NCBI GenBank assembly: GCA_900544285.1
Contig: UQUT01000019.1
Location: 1-34,437, forward strand
Source of the DNA: an uncultured Eubacterium sp.
Lineage (GTDB): Bacteria > Bacillota > Clostridia > Oscillospirales > CAG-272
DNA length: 34,437 nucleotides
Reading direction: 5' to 3'
Under the pieces are notes generated by a model. The model made no database searches. It was not told where the DNA came from and saw nothing but the letters and a program-made list of their open reading frames with translations. Both the position numbers and the translations under genes were made by a program. Below are positions 1-7,827 of the stretch, piece by piece; positions within the stretch are counted from its first letter, which is position 1, and every line of letters starts with the position of its first letter.

Positions 1-162
1 CTCGCTGCGGCTCGGTCACACTCGGGTTCTGACAGCCGTCCAAGGCTGTCATTCATTGCCTTCGTGCCGCTTCGCTACGCCGCAGGCGCCTCATTCACTA
101 CCGAGCCCGTTCGAATCCCCCTTGCCAAAGCAAAAAGGACACCGATGGTGTCCTTTTTGCTT
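1..162. other. tRNA-flanking non-coding mosaic
   Basis: No gene is seen here. There is a small hairpin at 31-50 (GACAGCC/GGCTGTC). Bases 109-121 (GTTCGAATCCCCC) are an inverted copy of the T-arm segment of the tRNA-Arg at 174-186. Together with the terminator hairpin between them they make a long imperfect fold-back. The upstream sequence does not complete a cloverleaf, so this is a scrambled tRNA-derived remnant rather than a second tRNA. Confidence 0.5.
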
Positions 163-163
163 T
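125..163 (-). terminator. terminator of tRNA-Arg
   Basis: A near-perfect long hairpin (CCAAAGCAAAAAGGACACC, loop GAT, and its complement) starts right after the encoded CCA end of the minus-strand tRNA-Arg. The U-rich segment lies inside the stem, so it could work in either direction. Confidence 0.7.
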
Positions 164-238
164 GGCGCGCCCAGGGGGATTCGAACCCTCGACCTACCGG
201 TTCGTAGCCGGGCACTCTATCCGCTGAGCTATGGGCGC
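163..238 (-). tRNA. tRNA-Arg(ACG)
   Basis: A full cloverleaf reads on the minus strand. The acceptor GCGCCCA pairs with TGGGCGC, the discriminator is G, and CCA is encoded at 163-165. The anticodon loop is CTACGAA (anticodon ACG, decoding CGN) and the T-loop is TTCGAAT. The T-stem has one A-C mismatch (GAGGG against CCCCC) and the anticodon stem has a weak outer pair, so the gene may be slightly degenerate. It has its own terminator immediately downstream. Confidence 0.88.
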
Positions 239-341
239 ATTTTTTCAAGTGCCCGAATAGTTTATCACAATGTGTTACGTTTGTCAATAGTCAAAACAAA
301 GATTTTGAAAGAAAAAATATTTATTTTTTGTGCGATAGCTA

Positions 342-370
342 TTGTAATATATAATATATTCTGCTATAAT
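342..370 (+). promoter_or_regulatory. sigma-A promoter of envelope operon
   Basis: TTGTAA at 342-347, a 17-bp spacer and TATAAT at 365-370, followed by a GAGAGGAT ribosome-binding site before the GTG start at 408. It is well placed to drive the three genes 408-3549. Confidence 0.75.
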
Positions 371-407
371 ACAAGTGTATATCTGAAAAGATGAGAGGAT
401 TTCACCC

Positions 408-1358
408 GTGGCAAAGAGAAAAAACGTTAAAAAGAGCGTAAAAACCATAAAATCAATAATATATATCGTTCTTGTGCTCATACTTGCCGCAGGGGCGTAT
501 TTCGGTATTTTTGATGACCCGCTCGGCGTTATAAAGCCGGATAAAACGGGTACCGTCACCGAACTTGACGATGGTAAGCTCCAGTTACATATGATAGACG
601 TCGGGCAGGCGGACTCGTTCCTTCTGCGTATACCGGACGGGAAAAACGTAAAGAATATCCTCATAGACGCGGGCGCTCCGAACAAAACAAGACCCGATAC
701 GATACCGGAATATCTTTCGTCTCTCGGAATAAAAGAACTCGATATGCTCATTCTGACCCATCCGCACTATGACCACATCGGCGCGGCGAAGAAGGTGCTT
801 GACAGTGTGACTGTCAGAACCGTCATGATACCCGACTGCGATTATTCGGGCAAGACCTGGACGAACATCCTTGAAACAATAGAAAAGAAGAACATCGAAG
901 TGATTTTCTCCGAAGTCGGGCAGACGCTTGACATAGGCGAAGCGAAGATGAAAATCCTCGCCCCCTCGGACAACATGCTTGCCGGCAAGGAAACAAATGA
1001 TTACAGCATAGTCGCAAAGGTGACATATGGGGAAACATCGTTTATGTTTACGGGCGACGCTGAGAGCGACAGCGAGGCGGAAATAATCAAAGCCTTCTCA
1101 AAGTCTGATCTGAAATGCAATGTTCTCAAGGTCGGACATCACGGTTCAAGCACATCGTCGTCGCAGGCGTTTCTGAATGCCGTAAACCCCGAGATCGCGC
1201 TCATTTCCTGCGGGAAGGGTAATGATTACGGTCATCCGCACAAGGAAACAATGCAGAAGCTCGGCGATATGGGCATAAACATTTTCCGAACGGACGAAAT
1301 GGGAACGGTTATAATCGTTTCAGACGGAAAAACGGTCTCGCGTCTCGAAAGCAAATAA
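408..1358 (+). CDS. ComEC-like metallo-beta-lactamase hydrolase, membrane-anchored
   Basis: A 316-residue stand-alone homologue of the C-terminal hydrolase domain of ComEC/Rec2. One N-terminal hydrophobic segment (about residues 18-36) after a Lys-rich start suggests anchoring, with the enzyme outside the membrane. The metal-binding motif THPHYDHIGA is near residue 118, a further ligand region FTGDAE lies near 215, and GHHGSSTS near 244 is typical of ComEC-type domains. The family hydrolyses phosphodiesters in nucleic acids; the substrate here is unknown. GTG at 408 is chosen because it follows a good ribosome-binding site. It is the first gene of an operon with an SGNH hydrolase and an RCC1-repeat protein. 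It lacks the competence membrane channel domain of full ComEC. Confidence 0.85.
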   Translation: MAKRKNVKKSVKTIKSIIYIVLVLILAAGAYFGIFDDPLGVIKPDKTGTVTELDDGKLQLHMIDVGQADSFLLRIPDGKNVKNILIDAGAPNKTRPDTIPEYLSSLGIKELDMLILTHPHYDHIGAAKKVLDSVTVRTVMIPDCDYSGKTWTNILETIEKKNIEVIFSEVGQTLDIGEAKMKILAPSDNMLAGKETNDYSIVAKVTYGETSFMFTGDAESDSEAEIIKAFSKSDLKCNVLKVGHHGSSTSSSQAFLNAVNPEIALISCGKGNDYGHPHKETMQKLGDMGINIFRTDEMGTVIIVSDGKTVSRLESK

Positions 1359-1375
1359 ATAAGGATGCGATAAAT

Positions 1376-2110
1376 TTGAAAAAACCTTTGCGGTTTGCCA
1401 TGATTCTTTTGGCAATCATGATTTTTTCAGCCGTTTGCGGTCGTGCCGCATGCGGCGCACAGATAAACGAAAACGACATCGTCTTTTTCGGCGATTCCAC
1501 AACGGCGCATATGAAGTTGCGCGGCGGAATTCCCGAAGAAAGAGTGTGGACGGGCAAAGCAAACACGGTGCTTTTCAGAACCGTTTGCGAGGGCAAGCCC
1601 ATATATTTTGAGGACGAAGACAGGGCGGTTTCCTTAGCCGACGCGGCAAAGGAAAGAAAGCCGAAGGTTCTTGTCATCACGCTCGGCGTTTCCGGCGGGG
1701 CGGGCTTTATGCCGGAGGAAAAGTTCGTCGCGGTTTATGAAAAAATGATAGATACCGTGACGGAAAACAGCCCAAAAACGAAGATATTCGTTCAGTCTAT
1801 ACTGCCGCTTTCCGATAAGTCGACCGTTCATTACAAAAAGCTCTCAAAGCAAGCCGTCTGTGAGGCGAACGAATGGATAAAAGGTCTTTGCGCGAGAAAG
1901 GGAATAACCTATATAGACAGCCACAGTCTGCTCTGTGGCGAGGATGGATACCTTAAAAAAGTATATCAGAATGACGAATATATGCACCTGACAAGCGCGG
2001 CTTACAGGGTGATTATCGATAACGTATATAAAACAGTAATAAATTCCGAAACAAACACGAAAACGGAGGGAGAAAAACAGTCATGTCGGAAAATTTGGGT
2101 AGAAGGATAA
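1376..2110 (+). CDS. secreted SGNH/GDSL-type hydrolase
   Basis: A 244-residue protein with an N-terminal signal-like hydrophobic stretch (residues 5-23) ending in an Ala-rich cleavage region. The SGNH block I is FFGDSTT near residue 39, and a late HLTSAAY block near residue 210 supplies the catalytic His region. The family are esterases or acetyl-hydrolases acting on cell-wall polymers, glycans or lipids; the substrate cannot be read. The start is TTG at 1376, supported by AAGGATG 8 bases upstream, only 17 bases after the previous gene. The 3' end overlaps the RCC1-repeat gene by 28 bases, so translation is probably coupled. Extracellular location and operon context suggest envelope remodelling. 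Confidence 0.8.
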   Translation: MKKPLRFAMILLAIMIFSAVCGRAACGAQINENDIVFFGDSTTAHMKLRGGIPEERVWTGKANTVLFRTVCEGKPIYFEDEDRAVSLADAAKERKPKVLVITLGVSGGAGFMPEEKFVAVYEKMIDTVTENSPKTKIFVQSILPLSDKSTVHYKKLSKQAVCEANEWIKGLCARKGITYIDSHSLLCGEDGYLKKVYQNDEYMHLTSAAYRVIIDNVYKTVINSETNTKTEGEKQSCRKIWVEG

Positions 2111-3549
2111 AGACGATAGCCGTTATAATCGGCACGGTGGGAGCTGTCGCCGGCTTTGCCGCCGCTCTTAAATATTTCAGCGAGGGCAATCTTTTCTTTG
2201 CCTGTGTATTTCTTATCTATGCCATACTTTCCGTTATGCTTATGATACCGCTTTTTCTTGCGGGGAGCGCGGCGGACTCGCTTGAAGCGGAAAACAAAAA
2301 GCTCCGCGCTCTTTCCGAAAGAGTTTCGGCAATCGAAAAAAACAATCGCTACGGCGGGTCGCTCGTTGATAAATACTCTCCCGTCGGCGGAAGACGTCGT
2401 GCGCCGGAGACGGAATCTCCGGATGAGCATGTGGAGGCGATGGGGGTTACAACGGCGGAACGCAAGGTAAACCCGCCGCAATATCCTTCGCAGGAGCTTT
2501 CTTCATCCAAAGGGGCGATAGAGATTGAAGGCGGCGAAGGCATGAGCAATAATATAAAATCCGTTTTTTCAAACTCTTCGGACAGAATCGATTCGGACAC
2601 TCTTATAACGGATATCCCGCCAAAGCCCTCCATGAAGAGCGAGGCGGAATCCGCATTTTATACAACGTCAAGCATTGACATGATAAAGGTCGACAGAAGA
2701 GAAAACTCGGTGACGCGTTTCCTCGCTCCCTCGTCGTCGACAATCGCCGCAGGCGGTCTTCATACCGTTGCCGTTACGGAAACAGGCAAGGTCCTTGCCG
2801 CAGGCTACGGGACGTACGGTCAATGCAATGTTTCCTCATGGACTTCAATCGTTTCTGTTGCCGCCGGCAACCATCACACGGTCGGTCTGCGCTCAAACGG
2901 CACGTGCGTAGCCACGGGCTACTCGGGTTACGGTCAGTGCGAGGTCGACGGCTGGCACAACATCTGCGCGGTCTCGGCAGGCGTCGGACACACGGTCGGA
3001 CTGCTTGAAAACGGCACGTGCATTGCCACGGGCGACAATACATACGGCCAGTGCAACGTTTCGGACTGGGAAGGTATCATTGCAATTTCCGCGGGGTACA
3101 ACTATACAGTCGGTCTGCGTGCGGACGGAACAATCGTTGCCGTCGGCGCAAATACGGACGGAACATGGGGCGGCATACGCTGGGGAAGCATATGTGCCGT
3201 TGCCTCGGGCGGGCTTCACACTCTCGGCCTCAAATCGGACGGAACGTGCGTTGCCGTCGGTAACAATGCAAACGACCAGTGCGAGGTTTCGCGCTGGCAG
3301 AACATCCGCGCGGTCGCGGCGGGAAATTATCACAGCGTCGGTCTTCTTGCAAACGGCAAGGTCATTGCCGCGGGATATAACGGTTACGGTCAGTGCAATG
3401 TTTCCGAATGGGAGGACGTCGTTGCGATTGCCGCGGGCAGAAACCACACCGTCGCGCTCACAAAATCCGGCAGACTTCTCTCCGCCGGCGACAACACATA
3501 CGGTCAGTGCAACCTCAGAAACTTTACGGATATAAAGATAAACAAATAA
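2083..3549 (+). CDS. membrane protein with seven RCC1-like repeats
   Basis: 488 residues. Two transmembrane helices (about 11-30 and 39-60) precede a short coiled coil (65-85) and a charged, Ser/Pro-rich linker (to about 220). Then come seven repeats of about 39 residues with the pattern HTVGL..NG..V/IA.G.N.YGQCNVS.W. This is the RCC1 blade motif, so the C-terminus should fold as a seven-bladed beta-propeller. Repeat 4 lacks the YGQC core and repeat 5 has NDQC. RCC1 propellers are binding scaffolds and no enzymatic residues are seen. It overlaps the upstream SGNH gene and has AACGGAGGGAG as ribosome-binding site. Whether the propeller faces outside or inside is not settled by the sequence. 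A clear terminator follows. Confidence 0.87.
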   Translation: MSENLGRRIKTIAVIIGTVGAVAGFAAALKYFSEGNLFFACVFLIYAILSVMLMIPLFLAGSAADSLEAENKKLRALSERVSAIEKNNRYGGSLVDKYSPVGGRRRAPETESPDEHVEAMGVTTAERKVNPPQYPSQELSSSKGAIEIEGGEGMSNNIKSVFSNSSDRIDSDTLITDIPPKPSMKSEAESAFYTTSSIDMIKVDRRENSVTRFLAPSSSTIAAGGLHTVAVTETGKVLAAGYGTYGQCNVSSWTSIVSVAAGNHHTVGLRSNGTCVATGYSGYGQCEVDGWHNICAVSAGVGHTVGLLENGTCIATGDNTYGQCNVSDWEGIIAISAGYNYTVGLRADGTIVAVGANTDGTWGGIRWGSICAVASGGLHTLGLKSDGTCVAVGNNANDQCEVSRWQNIRAVAAGNYHSVGLLANGKVIAAGYNGYGQCNVSEWEDVVAIAAGRNHTVALTKSGRLLSAGDNTYGQCNLRNFTDIKINK

Positions 3550-3561
3550 AGCGCAAAAACG

Positions 3562-3590
3562 AAAAACGGAGCTGCAGGCTCCGTTTTTTG
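3562..3590 (+). terminator. terminator of the 408-3549 operon
   Basis: Stem AACGGAGC/GCTCCGTT with a TGCAG-type loop, preceded by an A-run and followed by TTTTTTG. It also lies just past the end of the convergent hydrolase gene and may serve both. Confidence 0.85.
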
Positions 3591-3609
3591 TTTTATAAAG
3601 TTGTATAAA

Positions 3610-4437
3610 TCAATAATAGAACGAGTGATTTCCGATGAGAAAAGCAAACTCGCGGTTTCTCGCCGTCCACATATTCGATGCCGCCTTTGCGTCCATGAAA
3701 TAGAGAATTTTGTCCGAGGTTGTGTAACCTTCAAGGCAGATTTTCGCGGCGATTATGCAGTCCTCGGAGGGGGTATTATAGATATGACCGTTTGCAACGG
3801 GGGTGAACTGCGTGCCGTATTTTGTATCGAAGATAACGTCATATATCGTGTTCGGGAACTCCGCAGAGCGGACTCTGTTCAGTACGACGTTGCCGACGGC
3901 GATCTTGCCTTCAAAAGGCTCAGCGCCACTCTCCGCATATATAATTCTCGAGAGCCAGAGAAGGTCGCTGTTGTTATAAAAGCTGTCGCCGGAGGCGATT
4001 GTTTTTCCGGAATCCTTTACATCGACGGAATAGTCTGCGCTGTTCCATCTGACCTCAGCTTCAAACGCCTTTGCAATTGAGCGGACGGGGACGAGCATTG
4101 TGCCGTCGATGATGATGTTTTCAAGTCCCGAATAAATATATCTTCCGTTTGCGACTATGTAGTCCTTTCCGCAGGTGGCGTAAATGTTTATGCCGCGACA
4201 GGTAATCGTCGCTGTTTTCGTCGCGCCGTCATAGCTCTTTTTTGCCTGCGATACGGCGGAGCAGAATTTATAAATCGGAACATATGTTGTGTTGCCTATG
4301 AGCTGGGTCGGGACATCCGCGGTTACTGTTTTGTCGTTTACACGGACGTCGACGCGTCTGCCTGCGGCACTCGCGAAAATGCCGAATGAGAGCGACAGCA
4401 GTATTGTCGCCAGAACGATTGAAATTGTTTTCTTCAT
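3610..4437 (-). CDS. SleB-like cell-wall hydrolase with copper-amine-oxidase-type N-domain
   Basis: 275 residues. Signal peptide (1-24, ending FASAAG), then a copper-amine-oxidase N-terminal-like domain (about 30-140; IIIDGTMLVPVRSIAKAF is its hallmark), then a SleB/CwlJ hydrolase domain (about 157-275). In the latter, the segment WLSRIIYAESGAEPFEGKIA contains the catalytic-type Glu and is followed by VGNVVLNRVRS. SleB-family enzymes cleave muramic-delta-lactam peptidoglycan of the spore cortex during germination, though many clostridial copies act in vegetative wall turnover. AAAGGATG precedes the ATG. It is monocistronic, convergent with the RCC1 operon, and has its own promoter. Confidence 0.88.
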   Translation of the reverse strand: MKKTISIVLATILLSLSFGIFASAAGRRVDVRVNDKTVTADVPTQLIGNTTYVPIYKFCSAVSQAKKSYDGATKTATITCRGINIYATCGKDYIVANGRYIYSGLENIIIDGTMLVPVRSIAKAFEAEVRWNSADYSVDVKDSGKTIASGDSFYNNSDLLWLSRIIYAESGAEPFEGKIAVGNVVLNRVRSAEFPNTIYDVIFDTKYGTQFTPVANGHIYNTPSEDCIIAAKICLEGYTTSDKILYFMDAKAASNMWTARNREFAFLIGNHSFYY

Positions 4438-4461
4438 TTACATCACATCCTTTCCGACATC

Positions 4462-4491
4462 ATAATATCATATTTTATACAAATGTATCAA
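4462..4491 (-). promoter_or_regulatory. promoter of the SleB-like gene
   Basis: On the minus strand TTGATA (4486-4491), an 18-bp spacer and TATTAT (4462-4467), about 25 bases ahead of the start codon. It looks like a vegetative promoter; no clear sporulation sigma consensus was recognised. Confidence 0.55.
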
Positions 4492-4653
4492 CACAAAAAT
4501 AATACCGCCGTTGTCTTTAAAATGCAGCGGCGGCAAGGTTTTTTCGATTTTGCTTCCATGCCGGAGGAAATGAAGGACGTAAGTCCCCGCGATGGACGAA
4601 AGTGCTTCTCCGGAAAGATAAAGCTGTCGGACGGCGCAGATGGGATATAACTG

Positions 4654-4678
4654 AAAAAGCACCCCAAAGGGTGCTTTT
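4654..4678 (-). terminator. terminator downstream of the tRNA-Leu 3' fragment
   Basis: Stem AAAAGCACCC/GGGTGCTTTT with a four-base loop, directly abutting the CCA end of the tRNA fragment on its 3' side. It is the original tRNA terminator and marks sequence to the left as chromosomal. The stretch 4500-4650 left of it holds no gene I can support; a 42-codon plus-strand frame at 4522-4650 lacks a ribosome-binding site. Confidence 0.75.
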
Positions 4679-4707
4679 GGTGCCGATGGCGGGGGTCGAA
4701 CCCGCGC
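4678..4707 (-). pseudogene. 3' end of a tRNA-Leu (acceptor and T-arm), left attachment scar
   Basis: Read on the minus strand this is a T-arm (GCGGG, loop TTCGACC, CCCGC), the acceptor strand CATCGGC, discriminator A and CCA. No anticodon arm precedes it; the sequence diverges at about 4708. The acceptor strand is exactly complementary to GCCGATG at the 5' end of the orphan tRNA-Leu half at 12955-12996. It therefore appears to be the other half of a tRNA gene split by the 8.2-kb insertion. Confidence 0.7.
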
Positions 4708-4812
4708 AAAACGTAGACCACTGCTGGGTTTTTTGGGTGTCTGACAACAAAAGTGATAAATTTTAAGATGTAAAAAGTGTTTTGTAAACAGGGCGATGAG
4801 GCACAAAAAAGT

Positions 4813-4854
4813 AAAAAAGCCGGGGAAAGGAGAAATAGAAGCCCCGGCTTTTTT
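4813..4854 (-). terminator. terminator of the phage-type integrase transcript
   Basis: Stem AAGCCGGGG/CCCCGGCTT with a 16-base loop and A/T runs on both sides, 125 bases beyond the integrase stop. The U-run on the minus-strand side fits termination of integrase transcription before the chromosome border; it may work both ways. Confidence 0.75.
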
Positions 4855-4981
4855 GTTTTCCGCAAATTGCGGTTTTCAGATGACTTGGGAAGTCAACTAT
4901 ATGATAGCACTATGTGAGGAGGCAATGCAATAGGGTTTTGAAAATTTAATGTGCGAGTGTGCGCGTGGGAAGAGTGCGTAG

Positions 4982-6019
4982 TCAGGTTGAGAGCTTTTGG
5001 TTGAGGACGGAGGCGGCTGCGTCGACCGATTGCTCGCGGAACTCTGTATAGATATCGAGGGTGGTTGATATCTGGGAGTGACCGAGGAGGTGCTGGGCGG
5101 TCTTTGCGTCTATTCCACATTCGTGCAGGATGGTTGCGTATGAGTGGCGGAGTTGGTGCGGGGTACAATGGATCTTGTTTCGGTTCTTGTATGATTTCCA
5201 GCGACGTTCAAACTGGGCTTCTTTATAGGGGGTCTTTCCGTCTACGGAAAAAAGAAATGTTTCCGGCGGGAGTTTTTCAAAGTCTTTGAATATATCCCAC
5301 ACAGGGTCGAGGATGGGGATAATGCGTTTGCCTGCCTCGGTCTTTGTTGACTTTATGATGGGCTGACAATGTTCCCAGTAGACGGATTGATCAATTCGAA
5401 TGGTCTTTCGCTTATAGTCTATGTGTCTGCGCTGAAGGGCGCAGAGCTCGCCGCGGCGCATGCCGGTGTAGAGGAGGACGAGCGGGACGTTCCATTTGTC
5501 GTTTGCGTTTTTGATTATTTCTTCGTCTTCGGAGGAAGCGGCGGGGCGGTGGGCTTTGGCTTTGGCTTTGGGAGAGTCTACGCACGAGAGCGGGTTGGAA
5601 TCCATATCTCCGTTGAAAACTGCGAAACGAAAGACAAGGTTGAGGGTGCTTCGCTGATTTGAGATTGTTTTTGGAGAGAGCCCTTCATCTGCCATCGAGT
5701 CAAAGAAGTCGGCTACGGCGCGCGGGGATATTTGCTCCATACGGTATTTGCCGAAATATTCTACCATACGGTTGTATCTGCCGTTTTCCTTGTTTTGAGT
5801 GTTGGAGCAGAGATGGCGTTTGAAATAAGTATTTCTCCAATCCTCGGCGACCTCGGCGAAGGTGCGGCCCATTTCGGCGCGGGCGTGTAGCTCGCGGAGC
5901 TTCTGGTCTATTTCGCGTGGGGAATTTCCGTATATGAATTTTCGTTTGGCAGTGAGGATATCGGTATAGGTATAGACGTATCTGCCGTCGGCGCGCCTTG
6001 TGTATTTAGATTTTGCCAT
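4982..6019 (-). CDS. phage-type tyrosine recombinase (integrase)
   Basis: 345 residues when started at MAKSKYT. The N-terminus is an arm-binding domain (Arg/Lys-rich, YTYTDILTAKRKF), followed by a SAM-like core-binding domain (about 55-160) and a catalytic domain. Catalytic residues are visible: Arg in TGMRRGEL, Lys in STKTEAGKR, His and Arg in HQLRHSYAT, His in LLGHSQ and the nucleophile Tyr in LDIYTEF. Length is normal for phage and mobile-island integrases. A TTG start 10 codons upstream is possible, but GAGGAGG favours the ATG at 6019 or one nearby. It sits at the left border, pointing at the tRNA-Leu scar about 275 bases away, the usual position of an integrase next to its attachment site. 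Confidence 0.9.
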   Translation of the reverse strand: MAKSKYTRRADGRYVYTYTDILTAKRKFIYGNSPREIDQKLRELHARAEMGRTFAEVAEDWRNTYFKRHLCSNTQNKENGRYNRMVEYFGKYRMEQISPRAVADFFDSMADEGLSPKTISNQRSTLNLVFRFAVFNGDMDSNPLSCVDSPKAKAKAHRPAASSEDEEIIKNANDKWNVPLVLLYTGMRRGELCALQRRHIDYKRKTIRIDQSVYWEHCQPIIKSTKTEAGKRIIPILDPVWDIFKDFEKLPPETFLFSVDGKTPYKEAQFERRWKSYKNRNKIHCTPHQLRHSYATILHECGIDAKTAQHLLGHSQISTTLDIYTEFREQSVDAAASVLNQKLST

Positions 6020-6047
6020 AATGTGATATAATGCCTCCTCATAGTAC

Positions 6048-6075
6048 AAACGCTCCCGGCATGGGAGCGTTTTTA
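6048..6075 (+). terminator. hairpin upstream of the integrase
   Basis: Stem AACGCTCCC/GGGAGCGTT with a GGCAT loop followed by TTTTTATTTT on the plus strand. It would stop plus-strand transcription leaving the integrase region. On the minus strand it lies between the JAMM protein gene and the integrase ribosome-binding site and may reduce read-through. Confidence 0.55.
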
Positions 6076-6160
6076 TTTTGCGTTTTTCTTTGCGATTTCG
6101 CAGAGAGTATGGACCGCGTGCTTTGCGTCGCCGGGGCGCATCGGCACGATAAGATATGGA

Positions 6161-7327
6161 TTAGCGTATCAACATATACAAAAACATTCCGACGAGACAC
6201 GCCGCGACGATTATGATCGGGAGAAACTGTTTCAGCAGGGAAAGTCCCTTTTTTGTTTCAAAAAATGTTTTTGCTTTATTCCAACTGTTGTTTTGCAAAG
6301 CTTTATCGGGTGAGCAATTTTCAAAACCGATTTCTTTATGAAGCAGATAACAGGAAATCTTTCTGTTGCTTGATTTTTCGATCTGATTTTTCAGATATTC
6401 CGGTTCAGCGGCTTTGGGAATTTGCGGAGATGCGTAAGACGAAAAATATTTTTTGCATTTTCCCACAGAGCAGACACAGTCGATCCAATTGAGCTGATTT
6501 TCGTTTGCTATATTGGCGCACCATTTCGCGCTGAAAAGGTCTTGCTCGCTTGGAAGCAAAGTGTTGTAGAGTGAAGAGTTCGGATTCGGGTGGTTGTGAA
6601 AACGTATCAGCGCCCTTCCGCCCTCAGACTTGCATTTTTCGACGAGCTCTTTGAGAGAAGGGAGAAAATAAACCGAACGTGGTTCACCTTTGTTAAGCCA
6701 CATCCCGAATATTTTCCTGTCCTTTTCAAACGCGACAACAACCCATTCATGCTTTTTGTATTTCAGAAGGGATGATACCCACATTCCGAACACATCGATA
6801 TCCGTGTCCATCTCATAATATTTGCCCTCGGCTTCCATAAAGGCTTTGCTTTCAGCCGACATTCTCCGGGATGAGATATCAACATCAAACATATAGAGAT
6901 CGTCAAAGTATTTTTTTGCTTTTACCTTTGAGAGAAGAGAAATTTCTTCATCAGTTGGAAAGTATGAATACCGTTTGAACTTCAACAGCTTTGAAATTAT
7001 CAGCCACAAGGCGACGGCAATCCAAACAAAGCCTATCGCGCCGAGAGATGTTTTCGGAATATAAAAGATGCAGACCCCGCCGTGGATGATGATGAATAGC
7101 ATGCCCGTGTAGAACATGATCTGCGAATAGGTGTAATCATCTGTTGCGTCGTTGGAAGAGTTGCCAGCCGAACGAACGATCTGCCCGATAAAAGCGAATA
7201 TAATTATATAGAGCAGGATAAGTAACGATGCGGAGAGAAGTATATGCAAATTATACATATTTGCTTCTCCGAGCAAACCGATGATAGCCTCAAGAATGAT
7301 TACCAATATGAGCGCGAAAATAACCAT
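6161..7327 (-). CDS. membrane-anchored JAB/JAMM-motif protein
   Basis: 388 residues, unknown as a whole. Four hydrophobic helices: about 2-20, 26-50 and a pair around 75-110 at the N-terminus, plus one at the C-terminus (about 367-386). Between them is a cytosolic-looking domain containing RFHNHPNPN near residue 243 and LLPSEQD near 258. The H-x-H-P...S-x-x-D spacing is the metal-binding signature of the JAB/MPN (JAMM) superfamily, which includes RadC-like proteins and isopeptidases. The upstream Glu of the motif could be in WVVVAFEKDR. It follows the 75-residue gene by 4 bases, so the two are translationally linked. It lies between integrase and repressor, the position of lysogenic cargo. 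Protease, deubiquitinase-like or nuclease-associated roles are all possible. Confidence 0.65.
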   Translation of the reverse strand: MVIFALILVIILEAIIGLLGEANMYNLHILLSASLLILLYIIIFAFIGQIVRSAGNSSNDATDDYTYSQIMFYTGMLFIIIHGGVCIFYIPKTSLGAIGFVWIAVALWLIISKLLKFKRYSYFPTDEEISLLSKVKAKKYFDDLYMFDVDISSRRMSAESKAFMEAEGKYYEMDTDIDVFGMWVSSLLKYKKHEWVVVAFEKDRKIFGMWLNKGEPRSVYFLPSLKELVEKCKSEGGRALIRFHNHPNPNSSLYNTLLPSEQDLFSAKWCANIANENQLNWIDCVCSVGKCKKYFSSYASPQIPKAAEPEYLKNQIEKSSNRKISCYLLHKEIGFENCSPDKALQNNSWNKAKTFFETKKGLSLLKQFLPIIIVAACLVGMFLYMLIR

Positions 7328-7331
7328 AATA

Positions 7332-7559
7332 TCATTCTCGTATCAAAAGGAGGGTATTGTCGATCTCCTTTATACGCTCGGTGAGCATTTCAACGGCGCG
7401 AGTGTCTTGCGGGTTCAGAAGAGGCTCCCACTTCTGTGTGGCTATATTGAAATAGTGGTTTGCTCTCCGACATATGCTTTGAATTTCGGAGTATATGTCT
7501 GCTTTGAGAGTTTCGAGCCGCAAAACGGCCGTTTCATTTGCTAAGGATAAGCTTGACAT
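7332..7559 (-). CDS. small helical protein of unknown function
   Basis: 75 residues, no family recognised. It is predicted mostly alpha-helical, with heptad-like Leu spacing (ETLKADIYSEIQSICRRA and MLTERIKEIDNTLLLI) and no membrane segment or signal peptide. A GGAGGAAAC ribosome-binding site precedes the ATG. It sits 18 bases after the Xre repressor gene and 4 bases before the JAMM membrane protein, so all three are likely one transcript. A partner of the JAMM protein is a reasonable guess from the tight coupling but is not shown by the sequence. Confidence 0.6.
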   Translation of the reverse strand: MSSLSLANETAVLRLETLKADIYSEIQSICRRANHYFNIATQKWEPLLNPQDTRAVEMLTERIKEIDNTLLLIRE

Positions 7560-7577
7560 AGTTTCCTCCTGTTTTGT

Positions 7578-7793
7578 TTATTTGTTTATCTGCGGGTTGT
7601 CCGTCCTGCCGAGAAGATAATCGACGGAGCAATCCAGATAGTCTGCAATTTTGATCAGGGATTCGGCACCGGGTTTGCTTTTACCTCTTTTCCAGTCACC
7701 GATGTTTCCCAACGAAATGCCGGTTGCTTCCGATAGCTTTTTGGAAGCACCCCTTTTTTCTATCAGGGAAAATAAATTGGTTAAATTCAACAT
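7578..7793 (-). CDS. Xre-family repressor (first switch)
   Basis: 71 residues from the ATG at 7793, chosen because AAGGAA lies 9 bases upstream; longer starts would run into operator DNA. It is essentially a single Xre/Cro-CI helix-turn-helix: KKLSEATGISLGNIGDWKRG is the HTH, followed by ESLIKIADYLDCSVDYLLGR, the classical C-terminal helix of short prophage repressors. It lies divergently from a strong plus-strand promoter overlapped by CTGCGCA/TGCGCAG operators (7828-7873), so it probably represses that promoter. It heads the transcript carrying the 75-residue protein and the JAMM protein. Confidence 0.88.
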   Translation of the reverse strand: MLNLTNLFSLIEKRGASKKLSEATGISLGNIGDWKRGKSKPGAESLIKIADYLDCSVDYLLGRTDNPQINK

Positions 7794-7827
7794 AATAGAT
7801 ATTCCTTTTTTGTGCAAATGCCCGAAA

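Noticed and set aside
2746..3535. Regular 117-120 bp DNA repeats that could suggest a repeat array
   Set aside because: They encode the RCC1 blades in one open frame with codon-level variation; no spacers, so not CRISPR or a non-coding array.
4522..4650. 42-codon plus-strand frame left of the tRNA-Leu scar
   Set aside because: No ribosome-binding site, no recognisable family and no promoter.
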